Of a DNA stretch of 64,000 bases, positions 8,173 to 17,394 are shown piece after piece; within the stretch, counting starts at the first letter, position 1, and each line of letters starts with the position of its first letter. The stretch covers positions 1 to 64,000 of the forward strand of contig CAJTOT010000001.1 of NCBI GenBank assembly GCA_910577935.1. The letters run 5' to 3'. The notes under the pieces are model-generated. The model was not told the DNA's origin. It saw nothing but the letters and a program-made list of their open reading frames with translations, and made no database searches. A program made the position numbers and the translations under genes. Source of the DNA: an uncultured Hungatella sp. (lineage in GTDB: Bacteria; Bacillota; Clostridia; Lachnospirales; Lachnospiraceae).

Positions 8173-9633
8173 ATGCTTTTTAACAGCTGGCAGTATCTGA
8201 TATTTTATCCGATTGTGGTTCTGATATATTTTCTTGTGCCTGTTAGAATGAAAAATATCTGGCTTCTCATAGCCAGCTGCTGCTTCTATATGGGCTGGAA
8301 TGCCAAATATATCGTCCTTCTTTTGTTTACTGTCACCATTACATATACAGGGGCGCTGATTCTGGACAGGCACAGAAAACCATGGATTCTTTTTCTGACC
8401 ATTGCGGCAAATTTCAGTATCCTATTCTATTTCAAATATGTCCGGTTCGCATGGGACAACGTGGGCAGATTCTGCCGCTTCCTGGGAGTTCCCTTTGAGA
8501 GCCGCTCCTTTGACATCCTGCTTCCCGTGGGAATCTCGTTTTTTACGTTTCAGGCCATCGGCTACACCATCGATGTGTACCGGAGGGAAATCTACGCAGA
8601 AAGGAATTTCCTGAAATATGCGCTGTTTGTATCCTTCTTTCCCCAGCTGGTGGCCGGGCCTATTGAGAGAAGCAAAAATCTGTTAAAACAGCTGGACCGA
8701 ACGTACACCTTCTCATACGAGAGGCTGAGGGAGGGGCTGCTTTTAATGCTGTGGGGATTTTTCTTAAAGCTTGTGATTGCAGACCGGGCAGCTATTTTTG
8801 TTGACACCATATTTAACAGCATAGGACAGTATGCAGGACTTTACATCCCGGCGGCGGTGTTCATCTTCGCGTTTCAAATCTACTGTGATTTCTCCGGCTA
8901 CTCCATCATCGCCATGGGGAGCGCGAGAATTTTGGGGCTGAAGCTGATGGATAATTTTAATGCGCCCTACTTTTCAAAATCCGTGTCGGAGTTCTGGCGC
9001 AGATGGCATATTTCTCTCAGCAGCTGGTTCCGGGACTATCTCTACATTCCCCTGGGCGGCTCCCGGAGGGGGGCAAAAAGAACCTGCCTGAATCTGATGG
9101 CCGTGTTTCTGGCAAGCGGTCTGTGGCACGGGGCGGCCTGGTCCTATGTGCTGTGGGGCGGCCTAAACGGCGGCTTCCAGGTTGTTTCGAAGATGACAGG
9201 CGGGCTGAGGAAAGCCGTGAAGGACCGGCTGGGCATCAGGGAAAACAGTTTTTCCCACCGTCTGCTGAGAACCCTGCTCACATTTCTCCTGGTTGACTTT
9301 ACCTGGTTCTTTTTCCGGGTTAACGGATTGAGAGAAGGGATCCATGCTCTAAAAACCGTTGCCACAGGCTTTAACCCGTGGATTCTGGCGGATGAAAGCC
9401 TGTTTCGCTGCGGCCTCGACAGGAGGAATTTTCATCTTCTGCTGCTGTCCATCGGAGTGCTCCTGGCCGCCGATTATGGAAAATATCGGGGAATCTGCAT
9501 ACACAGAAAAATTCTGGAGCAGGATTTCTGGTTCAGGTGGCTGGTCTTCGCTGGGGGAACGCTGTTTGTCCTGATCTTTGGCGTGTGGGGCGGGGCCTAT
9601 GACGCCAAAAGCTTTATTTATTTTCAGTTTTAA
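8173..9633 (+). CDS. MBOAT family O-acyltransferase (AlgI/DltB-like)
   Basis: A 486-residue polytopic membrane protein. I place the start at ATG 8173 because a GGGGGG ribosome site lies 8 bases upstream and the sequence MLFNSWQYLIFYPIV is the normal family N-terminus. Conserved MBOAT signatures are present: PVGISFFTFQAIGYTIDVYR (about 115-135), FFPQLVAGPIER, FWRRWHISLSSWFRDYLYIPLGG (about 275-297) and the catalytic-histidine motif SGLWHGAAW (about 315). Relatives transfer acyl groups to alginate, teichoic acids or peptidoglycan across the membrane. The next gene encodes an SGNH-like partner, the usual pairing in such systems. The acceptor polymer is not shown. Confidence 0.92.
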   Translation: MLFNSWQYLIFYPIVVLIYFLVPVRMKNIWLLIASCCFYMGWNAKYIVLLLFTVTITYTGALILDRHRKPWILFLTIAANFSILFYFKYVRFAWDNVGRFCRFLGVPFESRSFDILLPVGISFFTFQAIGYTIDVYRREIYAERNFLKYALFVSFFPQLVAGPIERSKNLLKQLDRTYTFSYERLREGLLLMLWGFFLKLVIADRAAIFVDTIFNSIGQYAGLYIPAAVFIFAFQIYCDFSGYSIIAMGSARILGLKLMDNFNAPYFSKSVSEFWRRWHISLSSWFRDYLYIPLGGSRRGAKRTCLNLMAVFLASGLWHGAAWSYVLWGGLNGGFQVVSKMTGGLRKAVKDRLGIRENSFSHRLLRTLLTFLLVDFTWFFFRVNGLREGIHALKTVATGFNPWILADESLFRCGLDRRNFHLLLLSIGVLLAADYGKYRGICIHRKILEQDFWFRWLVFAGGTLFVLIFGVWGGAYDAKSFIYFQF

Positions 9634-9660
9634 ATATTTCGGAAAAAGGATAGAAAAATC

Positions 9661-10923
9661 ATGTCAAAACGAGGAATAAGCGGAATAAAAAAGGGCCTGT
9701 CAGTGCTGTGTGTGCTGGCCATGGTCGCGGGGGGCCTGCATTTTGGCAGCAGGCTTGTGATGAACAAGGCAAGCAGAGAACAGTATGAACAGTTTTTTAA
9801 GGCAGAACAGGATTTTGACGTGCTGTTTCTCGGCTCCTCCCACGTGATCAACGGGGTGTCCCCGCTGGATTTGTTCCGGGAGTACGGGATCACCAGCTAT
9901 AATCTGTCCATGCACGGCAACTACGTCGCCAGCGGTTATTATCTGCTGAAGGAGAGCCTGGAGATACTGGAGAAAAAAGGGAGATCCCTTCCAAAAACCG
10001 TGGTGTTGGACATCTACGGGGATGATGAGATCGTCTTTGACCTTCACAATGCCTGGGACAGCTTTCCTCTTTCCGCCACAAAGGCCGAGATGGTGAGGAG
10101 CCTGGTTCCCAAGGAGGATCAGGCGGCTATGCTGGTGCCGTTTTTTCTGTATCATAACCGGTGGAATGATCTGAGAAATGAGGATTTCCGCCTGTATCCC
10201 AGCAGAAAGTACGGGGTACAGCCCCGCTATGAGGTGTGCTATCCGGCGGCTGAGATCGTCACGGATTCTGAGGATATGGCCAAGGCGGCTGAGGAGAAGC
10301 TGGCATATATAGACCGGATCAATGAGCTGTGCGAAAGCCTGGGAATCCGGCTGATCCTGATCCATATCCCCTACTCCTACCACCCGGAGCAGCAGAGGGA
10401 GGCCAACGGGGTATGCCGGTACGCCCAGGAGCAGGGGATTTTCTGTGTAAACTACATGAATCAGGATATAGGGCTGGACTTTGACATTGACTTCTACGAT
10501 CAGGGGCATTTAAACGCCGCCGGGATGCGGATTCTGACAAGAGAGCTGGGAAGGCTTCTGGCAGAGACAGGGGCAGAGGACCACAGAGGACAGCCTGAGG
10601 AGAAGGTGTGGGAGGAGGAAAACCAGGCATTTATACAATATCGGATGGGACAGCTTGGGGAAGTGACAGATGGAAAGGCATATCTTATGGGCATCTGGGA
10701 TCCGGACCTTATGGCACAGGTGCAGATCTGGCGGCCTGCCCTGGAAGACCGCCAGATTGGGAAACTGGTGGAACGGCTGAGAGAGGCAGGCCACGAAATC
10801 TGTGTGACAGAGACCAGGATAGAGATTGAGGAGGAAGACGGGGAGACACAGGTGTATGATATCTATTGCCGGGTGTACCGAAAGGACGACCCGGATGTGC
10901 TTGTGCACACGGCAGGATTTTAA
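9661..10923 (+). CDS. SGNH-hydrolase-like partner of the MBOAT protein
   Basis: A 420-residue protein anchored by one N-terminal helix (about residues 13-30) with the rest outside. The FLGSSHVINGVSP motif (about 58-70) has the GSSH block typical of SGNH-like proteins paired with MBOAT acyltransferases, and a later DQGHLNAAGM (about 280) provides the Asp/His pair. This matches the AlgJ/DltD-like division of labour, in which MBOAT brings the acyl group outside and the SGNH protein places it on the polymer. The last 90 residues are acidic and unassigned. The gene starts 27 bases after the MBOAT stop, so the two are probably one operon. Confidence 0.75.
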   Translation: MSKRGISGIKKGLSVLCVLAMVAGGLHFGSRLVMNKASREQYEQFFKAEQDFDVLFLGSSHVINGVSPLDLFREYGITSYNLSMHGNYVASGYYLLKESLEILEKKGRSLPKTVVLDIYGDDEIVFDLHNAWDSFPLSATKAEMVRSLVPKEDQAAMLVPFFLYHNRWNDLRNEDFRLYPSRKYGVQPRYEVCYPAAEIVTDSEDMAKAAEEKLAYIDRINELCESLGIRLILIHIPYSYHPEQQREANGVCRYAQEQGIFCVNYMNQDIGLDFDIDFYDQGHLNAAGMRILTRELGRLLAETGAEDHRGQPEEKVWEEENQAFIQYRMGQLGEVTDGKAYLMGIWDPDLMAQVQIWRPALEDRQIGKLVERLREAGHEICVTETRIEIEEEDGETQVYDIYCRVYRKDDPDVLVHTAGF

Positions 10924-11916
10924 TCAAGCAGAGCCGGCAAGCCACGTCTCGTTTAATCTCTGCCGCCGTTCCAGAAAGCGGCTGTTGTCCCTTGTGGGGT
11001 GAATCCGGTTGGTCAGAAGAATAAAGAACCGCCTTTTTTCCATGTCCATAAGGATGGAAGTTCCTGTAAAGCCTGTGTGGTACAGCGTATGGGGACCGTA
11101 TTCCACGCTCCAGCCAAGGGTGCGGCCAAATACCTGTCTCCTCTCCAGCAGTTCAAAGATTTCTTTGTGGAAGATCCGGATGTCCCGGCTGACGAAGGCC
11201 CGGACAAAGCTCATGAGATCCTCCAGGGTGGAGAACAGTCCGGCGCTTCCGCTCTCTCCCAGAAGATATGCTTTGGAATCGTGAACCTCCCCGCATATGC
11301 AGCCTCGGGCCTGGGTGTACTCTTCCGGGATGAATCTTTCCATATCCGCCTTTGGCCGATAGGAGGTGTTCTCCATGCCCAGAGGTGAAAAAACAGCATC
11401 TCTCATAGCCTCCTCCAGGCTCTTTTTGTCCACAGCCTTTATTATCAGGCCCAGGAGGATAAACCCCGGATCTGAATAGCAGAACCTCTTTCCCGGAGGG
11501 TTCCCCGGCTCTGTGTCAAAAAGACGCTGGAGAATATTGCCGGGGGTGAGGGTCTTCTTGTCGCGAATCTCCGCCGGAAGCCCGCTGTTGTGGAGAAGAA
11601 GGTGCTCCACAGTGATATCCGGATATCGAAACTGTCCCAGCACATCCCCGACGCAGGTGGAGAGGGAGAGTCTCCCCTCCTGGACCATCTGGAGAATCCG
11701 GGTGGTAGTTCCCACCGCCTTTGTGACAGAGGCCAGGTCGTAAAGCATCCCCGGAGCCAGTCCTCTGCTGCTCCATGGAGGGACCGCGCCCTGGACGCCT
11801 GCGTAAAAGCTTTCCTCCTCCTCTCCTTCTCCACCGAAGCCGTAGGAAGCCCCCCAGACAATCCCTTCCTCAATCATGGTGTTAATCTGCTTATGGATCT
11901 GTTCCCGCTGTTCCAT
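10924..11916 (-). CDS. Beta-lactamase-family serine hydrolase
   Basis: A 330-residue protein starting at ATG 11916, chosen because AGGAGG lies 6 bases upstream. It has the three class C/PBP4-type motifs: Ser63-x-x-Lys66 in LASVTKAV, a YSD (CYSDPGF) at about 165, and HTGFTG near 290 in place of KTG. No signal peptide is seen, so it probably acts in the cytoplasm. It is the last gene of the murQ transporter operon, 48 bases after murQ. In Bacillus a similar hydrolase neighbours murQ in the wall-recycling operon. A role in cleaving muropeptide amide or ester bonds is an inference, not antibiotic resistance. Confidence 0.85.
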   Translation of the reverse strand: MEQREQIHKQINTMIEEGIVWGASYGFGGEGEEEESFYAGVQGAVPPWSSRGLAPGMLYDLASVTKAVGTTTRILQMVQEGRLSLSTCVGDVLGQFRYPDITVEHLLLHNSGLPAEIRDKKTLTPGNILQRLFDTEPGNPPGKRFCYSDPGFILLGLIIKAVDKKSLEEAMRDAVFSPLGMENTSYRPKADMERFIPEEYTQARGCICGEVHDSKAYLLGESGSAGLFSTLEDLMSFVRAFVSRDIRIFHKEIFELLERRQVFGRTLGWSVEYGPHTLYHTGFTGTSILMDMEKRRFFILLTNRIHPTRDNSRFLERRQRLNETWLAGSA

Positions 11917-11964
11917 GTGATTCCTCCTGCCTTTGCACCGGCGCATGTCTGCCGGCAGGTATAC

Positions 11965-12873
11965 TTATTTCTTCTCTGTGAGCTCCAAAGCCTGGCGGAC
12001 GCGCCCGCCGGTCTTTTCGAGAGCCGCCCCGGCCTCTTCTAAGCCGCATCGGCCTAAAATCATCACGATAGCCTCCGGCACCCTCATTCCGGCGGCCCGG
12101 AGCATCTCCTGGGCGGTCTCCTGGCCGGCTCCGGTGATCTGGGAGATCATGCGTGCCGAGCGCGCCACCAGCTTTTCGTTGGTGGGCTGGAGATGGACCA
12201 TATAATTCTGGTAAACCTTGCCCAGACGGATCATCACCCCTGTGGAGAACATGTTCAGCACCATCTTCTGGGCGGTTCCCGCCTTCATCCTGGTAGAGCC
12301 GCAGATTACCTCCGGCCCCACAATGGGAGCGATGGAGATTCGGGCTTCCTCTGCCATGGGGCTTTTTTTGTTGCAGGTGACGGAGATGCTCAAGGCGCCC
12401 AGGCTGTTGGCGTACTCCAGAGCCGACAGCGTGTATGGAGTTCTCCCGCTTGCGGCGACGCCGACGACACAGTCTTTCTCTGTCAGGCCCACGCGCTTCA
12501 AATCTTCCACCGCCAGTTCCTTGGAATCCTCGGCGCCCTCCACGGACCGGTACATGGCTTCCTCGCCGCCGGCGATGAGCCCGAAGGCCCGGTCAGGAGA
12601 CACATTGTAGGTGGGAGTCAGTTCCACCGCGTCCAGAGTTCCCAGACGCCCCGATGTCCCGGCGCCGCAGTAAATGATTCTTCCTCCCCGCCCGAACCGC
12701 TCTGCCGCCATGTCTACGGCCTCTGCTATATGGGAAAGTTCCGCCTCGATGGCTTCTGCCACTTTTTTGTCTTCCTCATTAATCAGCCTGACAATCCGGA
12801 GGGAATCCAGACTGTCAATATGTTTCGTCGCCTCATTGACGGTCTCTGTGGTCATGCTTTCTATATTTATCAT
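11965..12873 (-). CDS. murQ: N-acetylmuramic acid 6-phosphate etherase
   Basis: A 302-residue SIS-domain enzyme that removes D-lactate from MurNAc-6-phosphate to give GlcNAc-6-phosphate, in the cytoplasm. Family signatures are the N-terminal TTETVNEATKHIDSLDSL, IYCGAGTSGRLGTLDAVEL with the expected catalytic Glu, a second region SGRTPYTLSALEYA, and a C-terminal helical domain (QEMLRAAGMRVPEAIVMIL). Length is normal. It starts 5 bases after the ABC permease stop, so it is almost certainly cotranscribed with that transporter, which points to a MurNAc-related transport substrate. Confidence 0.96.
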   Translation of the reverse strand: MINIESMTTETVNEATKHIDSLDSLRIVRLINEEDKKVAEAIEAELSHIAEAVDMAAERFGRGGRIIYCGAGTSGRLGTLDAVELTPTYNVSPDRAFGLIAGGEEAMYRSVEGAEDSKELAVEDLKRVGLTEKDCVVGVAASGRTPYTLSALEYANSLGALSISVTCNKKSPMAEEARISIAPIVGPEVICGSTRMKAGTAQKMVLNMFSTGVMIRLGKVYQNYMVHLQPTNEKLVARSARMISQITGAGQETAQEMLRAAGMRVPEAIVMILGRCGLEEAGAALEKTGGRVRQALELTEKK

Positions 12874-12878
12874 AATGA

Positions 12879-14786
12879 TTATTCCGCCTTTCTCGCTGCC
12901 GGCTTTCTCACCGCCGCCTTTATCCTTTCAAGCCTTCCGGCGCGCCTCTCCTTCGCCTCCAGGCGCTCGCTTAAATCACGTCCTCCCACGCCGTAGACCA
13001 GATACAGGATCACCCCCGACACCAGCATGATGAATACCATGGAAGCGCAGCGGCGCCCGGTGGCGTTAATATTGTATCCGCTGATTCCCTCGTCCCCTGT
13101 CATGTTCTGCATAACCATGGCGTAGGTGATGGCATGGGGGTTGGCAAAGGTTGCCGACATGTCATACTCCGTGAATAAGGAGCGGAAATTTAAAGCCAGC
13201 ACAGCCAGAACGCTTGGCAGGACAATGGGGAGCTTAATCTGAATCAGAGTGCGCAGGCTTCCGGAACCCAGATTCTTTGCCGCGTCCTCTATCTCATCAT
13301 CGATGGCATAAAAGGACGCTTTGATCATGCGGATGGAAAAAGGAAGCCTGGTCACGATATAGGCGAGGATAATCAGCGTCCACACATTTTTTCCGTAATA
13401 CAGATTCTTGTTTCCCACATACCACACGGATTCCGAATTAAAAAAGCTTCTGTAAGAATAGCAGATCAGGACTGTGGGAAGCAGCCACGGGAACAGCATG
13501 CAGTACTCCACAATTACGCTTCTCTTTTTATTCCTGTTTTTAAAAATGTATTCGCAGGCGATGACCACGATGACACAGGCAAGAAGGGCCGCCGCTGCCG
13601 CGAACAGGAAGCTCAGGCGGATTCCTCCCAAGGTGATATCGTTGGAAAACAGCCCGGAGACGGCGCCCTTCCTCGTAGTCGTCTTGCCGGAAGCGAGAAT
13701 ATAGTCATAATTCTGGGAACCATAATAGTTGATAAGCGTCCAGCTCCTGATATCCAGTTTCTTTCCCCGGACTGATTGATACGTCTGGAAGGAGAACAGG
13801 AAAATCATAACCACCGGTATCATGTAGACGGCAAATAATATGTAAGCGTAAATATGGGCCAGAACATTTGCCGCAGGGTTTGTGATTCTCTGCTTCTGAA
13901 GCTTTGTCTTGGTCTTTGACACGGAGAGATAGTGGCCCTTCCTCTCGTAGGAGGAAAGGATGGTGAGGAGTACCACCGTAAAACAGGCCAGAATCACCGA
14001 TAACAGCGCCGCCCGCGCCTGGGGAAAGGCCTCCGAGCCCCCCGATGTTCCCGCCAGCCGGACAATCTCCGGGTTGATGGAGTCATAGCCCAGAAGGGTG
14101 GGCGCCGACATGGCGCACAGCCCTGCGATGAAAGTCATTACCGTCAGGGAGAAGAGAGTCGGGATGAGGGTGGGAAGCACCACCGTGCACAGAACACGGA
14201 AGGGCTTTGCCCCCATGTTCCGCGCCGCCTCCACCGTATTGTAGTCGATTCCCCTGATGGCGTTGCGCAAAAACAGCATATGGTTTCCTGTGCAGGCGAA
14301 GGTCATGGTAAAGACAACCGCCGGAAATCCCGTGAACCACCGGGTGTTAAATCCCGGAATCAGCTTCCCCAGCTCTGAAGTCACGATTCCCGTATTTCCA
14401 TACAGGAACAGATACCCTGTGACCAGAGCCACGCCGCCGTAGATTAAGGTGGTCATATAGCCAAGACGGAGAATCCGGGCTCCTTTAATGTCAAAATACT
14501 CTGTCAGCAGAACGCTGGAGATTCCCACGATGTTCACCGTGACGATCAAAATCAGGGCCAGCTTCAGGGAATTCCACACATAAATCTTCATGTTTCCGGC
14601 AAAGAAGAAACGGATGACTGCCAGAGGGTCGGTCTCGCCCTGGGAGTTGGTTGCCGTGAAAATGCTGCTCAGGGTATTCCAGCAGGGGATTACCATAAAT
14701 CCGAGAAACAGGTAGACAAACAGCGCGCCGCAGACAAGCTTTCCGAGAGCCGACGGGCGCAGGCGGTCTGACAGATGTTTTTTCAC
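12879..14786 (-). CDS. Fused two-domain ABC permease (FbpB/AfuB type)
   Basis: A 635-residue membrane protein in which two permease halves are joined. The first has helices from about residue 17 and an EAA-like loop AARNMGAKPFRVLCTVVLP (about 190). The second begins near residue 300 (ANVLAHIYAYILFAVYMIPVV) and has its own loop AAKNLGSGSLRTLIQIKLP (about 510). The fused form is typical of the FbpB/AfuB iron and sugar-phosphate importers. Its start overlaps the ATPase stop by 4 bases (14783-14786), and murQ follows it. AfuABC-type systems are known to import hexose phosphates, which fits murQ. Confidence 0.9.
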   Translation of the reverse strand: MKKHLSDRLRPSALGKLVCGALFVYLFLGFMVIPCWNTLSSIFTATNSQGETDPLAVIRFFFAGNMKIYVWNSLKLALILIVTVNIVGISSVLLTEYFDIKGARILRLGYMTTLIYGGVALVTGYLFLYGNTGIVTSELGKLIPGFNTRWFTGFPAVVFTMTFACTGNHMLFLRNAIRGIDYNTVEAARNMGAKPFRVLCTVVLPTLIPTLFSLTVMTFIAGLCAMSAPTLLGYDSINPEIVRLAGTSGGSEAFPQARAALLSVILACFTVVLLTILSSYERKGHYLSVSKTKTKLQKQRITNPAANVLAHIYAYILFAVYMIPVVMIFLFSFQTYQSVRGKKLDIRSWTLINYYGSQNYDYILASGKTTTRKGAVSGLFSNDITLGGIRLSFLFAAAAALLACVIVVIACEYIFKNRNKKRSVIVEYCMLFPWLLPTVLICYSYRSFFNSESVWYVGNKNLYYGKNVWTLIILAYIVTRLPFSIRMIKASFYAIDDEIEDAAKNLGSGSLRTLIQIKLPIVLPSVLAVLALNFRSLFTEYDMSATFANPHAITYAMVMQNMTGDEGISGYNINATGRRCASMVFIMLVSGVILYLVYGVGGRDLSERLEAKERRAGRLERIKAAVRKPAARKAE

Positions 14787-15817
14787 GATGGCGCCCCCTC
14801 CTTTCCCGCCGGATAGCTCATGATATCGCCGGGATTGATCACGACCTTCACTTTGTCTCCCCGTTTGTGCAGATCCGTGCCGTTATTTTTCTCAACAACC
14901 TTTACCTTCTGACAGCCTATGTCGATCTGGTATTTGATATACAGGCCGTAGTATTCACTGCTCTCCACAATCCCCGGAAGTTCCACGTCGTCTGGGTGAA
15001 TTCTGGAGTTCACCCGGATCAGCTCCAGGCGGATATAGCACTTGTCCGCCTGGTTAAACGCCGCCCCCGCTCTGGCCAGCTCTGCTTTCAACCCCTCTGA
15101 CAGGGGGTTGATATCGCCGATAAAGTTGCACACAAATTCTGTCCTGGAATGGCTGTACACCTCGTCCGGAGTCCCGATCTGTTCCACCACTCCCTTGTTA
15201 AATACTGCGATGTGGTCCGACAGGGTCAGGGCCTCCTCCTGGTCGTGGGTCACGTAGATGGTGGTGATTCCGAATTCCCGCTGCATGTTCTTAAGCTCGT
15301 TGCGGAGCTGCACCCGCAGTTTGGCGTCCAGGTTGCTTAAGGGTTCGTCGAGACAGATGATCGAGGGGTTCATAATCAGGGCGCGGGCGATGGCCACACG
15401 CTGCTGCTGCCCGCCGGAGAGCTGGGCCACCGCCTTCTTGAGCTGTTCAGGGGTCAAATCCACCTTCCCGGCTATGTCGTTCACACGCTGTCTTATCTCG
15501 TCTTTTTTTACTTTCTTAACCTTAAGCCCGTATGCGATATTGTCATAAACGGTCATGGTGGGAAACAGCGCGTAGCTTTGAAACACAATTCCGATGTTTC
15601 TCTCCTCCACCGGGCGGTCTGTGATATCCGTTCCTTTTACATGCACGGAGCCGCCGTCCGGCCGGATAAACCCGGTGAGCGTCCGAAGCAGCGTAGTCTT
15701 CCCGCATCCCGAGGGACCTAAAAAAGTAAAAAATTCTCCCTCGCCCACGTGGATATTAATCCCGTTGAGCGCTGTAAAGTCTCCAAATTTTACAACAATG
15801 TCTTTCAGCTGTATCAT
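14783..15817 (-). CDS. ABC transporter ATP-binding protein (FbpC/PotA type)
   Basis: A 344-residue ATPase. The Walker A motif GPSGCGKTT is at about residues 35-43, the signature LSGGQQQRVAIARAL at about 138-152, Walker B SIICLDEPLSNLDA just after, and the switch His in VTHDQEEAL. A C-terminal TOBE-like region (about 265-340) is present, as in FbpC, PotA and AfuC importers. It drives the adjacent fused permease and binding protein. ATG at 15817 lies 39 bases after the binding-protein stop in the same direction. Confidence 0.93.
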   Translation of the reverse strand: MIQLKDIVVKFGDFTALNGINIHVGEGEFFTFLGPSGCGKTTLLRTLTGFIRPDGGSVHVKGTDITDRPVEERNIGIVFQSYALFPTMTVYDNIAYGLKVKKVKKDEIRQRVNDIAGKVDLTPEQLKKAVAQLSGGQQQRVAIARALIMNPSIICLDEPLSNLDAKLRVQLRNELKNMQREFGITTIYVTHDQEEALTLSDHIAVFNKGVVEQIGTPDEVYSHSRTEFVCNFIGDINPLSEGLKAELARAGAAFNQADKCYIRLELIRVNSRIHPDDVELPGIVESSEYYGLYIKYQIDIGCQKVKVVEKNNGTDLHKRGDKVKVVINPGDIMSYPAGKEGAPS

Positions 15818-15856
15818 AAAAATCCCCTCTTTGCGCCTGATTCAGGTCTTTTCTGT

Positions 15857-17146
15857 CTAGCTGGACGTGCCTGACTTTGTGATGGTCGCCCAGTCGATAT
15901 TATCCCAGTCCGGCTCTGCCACCGGGCTGTTTTGATCACTCCAGTAAAAGCCCAGGTTCGTCTGAATGTTATTCCACTCCGCAATGTGCTCATTTACATA
16001 TTCTAAGTAAGTCATCCCTGTGTCTCCCACCTGGGTGAGAGCCATGTTCTTCTGGCTGGTGAAGATTTCCGGAACCCCATCCGGGTACAGCATCGCCGCC
16101 GCGTCCTCGTTGCACGGGAAGGTCCCCCGGTCCTCGGCGATGATGGCGCGGACCTCTGTCGAACCGAACCACTCGGCAAAGGCCCGGACCACCTCTTCCT
16201 CCTGGGGAGTGCGTCCTTCCCTTTCCAGGATTCCCATGTACTCGGCGATGTAGTAGGTTCCGTCAGCTACCTTTAAGAGCTCCCAGTTTTCCGGCTGGGT
16301 GGTTCCTAAAAGGGGATGCTCCGAGGTGTCCCCCGCGTTCTGGATAGCTCCGTACAGGGCGCTGGTAAAGTAAATGCTCATATTCACATCGCCCCGGTTT
16401 AAGGGGTCAAAGCCATAGGTATCTTCCATGAACACCTGCCCGTCCGCGCAGAATCTCCACAGCTTTTTCCAGCCCTCCACGCTGATGCCTCCTGCTTCAG
16501 AGCCGGGGTCGACATAAGGATAGAGAAAGGCGTTGTTGGTGTTAGTGTTGGTGGTTCCGCCGATTTTGTTCTGACGATACCAGGTGTAGCCGCTGTCCAC
16601 GATATCGGACCAGTGTTCAAAGCTCAGTGTCTCTCCGTTGGTTCCATATTCGTCCGTGCGGTACAGGAGCATGACGTTCTGGATTCCCCGCCCGTAAACC
16701 TTATCCTCCAGAACATACTCGCCGACCTTGTCGGCCCAGGCGGGCTTCCAATCGGCAATTTTCAGGTTCTCATATTTGCCTTCCAGAATCTGATACCAGA
16801 GGGTGTCGTTAAAGCCGTCCAGGAAGTCTCCGTCTTTATTCTCGTTGGCAGCCTGCATAACCGCGTCCGCCCCGTTCACCACGTTGGAGTCATCGATGGA
16901 AACCGTAAAACCTGCCTCCGCCGCCATATCCTTCACCATGTCCACCATCTGGGTCGTGTTTCCGTTGGTGTACAGACGGATGGTATACCAGGAGTAATCT
17001 TTTTGCTCTTCCCCGGAAGCGCTGTCTGCCGTCTCACCGCCGCCCGCTGCTGCCTTTGTCTCCTCCGTCTTCGCCTCCGAACCGCCGCAGGCCGTCAGCA
17101 GCGCCATAGTCAGGGCAACCATGCCAGATACAAATCTTTTTTTCAT
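15857..17146 (-). CDS. Extracellular solute-binding lipoprotein of the murQ-linked ABC importer
   Basis: A 429-residue protein with signal peptide and lipobox (ALLTACGG, Cys at residue 20), then a Gly/Glu/Ala linker and a type 2 periplasmic binding fold. TIRLYTNGNTTQMVDMVKDMAAEAG resembles the first lobe of AfuA/FbpA-type proteins. Family position and the fused permease suggest iron(III) or a phosphorylated sugar. The iron-binding Tyr-Tyr pair of FbpA is not obvious, while linkage to murQ favours an amino-sugar phosphate. It is the first gene of the operon binding protein-ATPase-permease-murQ-hydrolase and is divergent from a sensory set with its own binding protein. Confidence 0.88.
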   Translation of the reverse strand: MKKRFVSGMVALTMALLTACGGSEAKTEETKAAAGGGETADSASGEEQKDYSWYTIRLYTNGNTTQMVDMVKDMAAEAGFTVSIDDSNVVNGADAVMQAANENKDGDFLDGFNDTLWYQILEGKYENLKIADWKPAWADKVGEYVLEDKVYGRGIQNVMLLYRTDEYGTNGETLSFEHWSDIVDSGYTWYRQNKIGGTTNTNTNNAFLYPYVDPGSEAGGISVEGWKKLWRFCADGQVFMEDTYGFDPLNRGDVNMSIYFTSALYGAIQNAGDTSEHPLLGTTQPENWELLKVADGTYYIAEYMGILEREGRTPQEEEVVRAFAEWFGSTEVRAIIAEDRGTFPCNEDAAAMLYPDGVPEIFTSQKNMALTQVGDTGMTYLEYVNEHIAEWNNIQTNLGFYWSDQNSPVAEPDWDNIDWATITKSGTSS

Positions 17147-17315
17147 GCAGTTTCCTCCTCCTTCTTCTTCCGGGCCGCTGCCGCTTTATAGGACAGCCGG
17201 CCCTTGACTTTTGGTTATCTATAGTTTACATTCTCAGGGGAAGACGGCACAACTGGATAAAACTGCAAATTGTCTGAGGTATCTGCTTTTTTCACCAAAA
17301 CCATATTGATTTTCT

Positions 17316-17344
17316 GTGATTATTTTGCTAAAATATACAAACAA
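17316..17344 (+). promoter_or_regulatory. Promoter of the sensory binding protein/kinase/regulator operon
   Basis: TTGATT (17316-17321) and TAAAAT (17339-17344) are 17 bases apart, about 50 bases upstream of the start at 17395. A small dyad GTACA-gattaca-TGTAC follows between the promoter and the ribosome site and could be an operator. The opposite operon starts at 17146, so the 248-base gap holds both promoters. Confidence 0.5.
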
Positions 17345-17394
17345 TATCACGAAGTGTACAGATTACATGTACAGGAGGGAGGATTTTGACAGGA

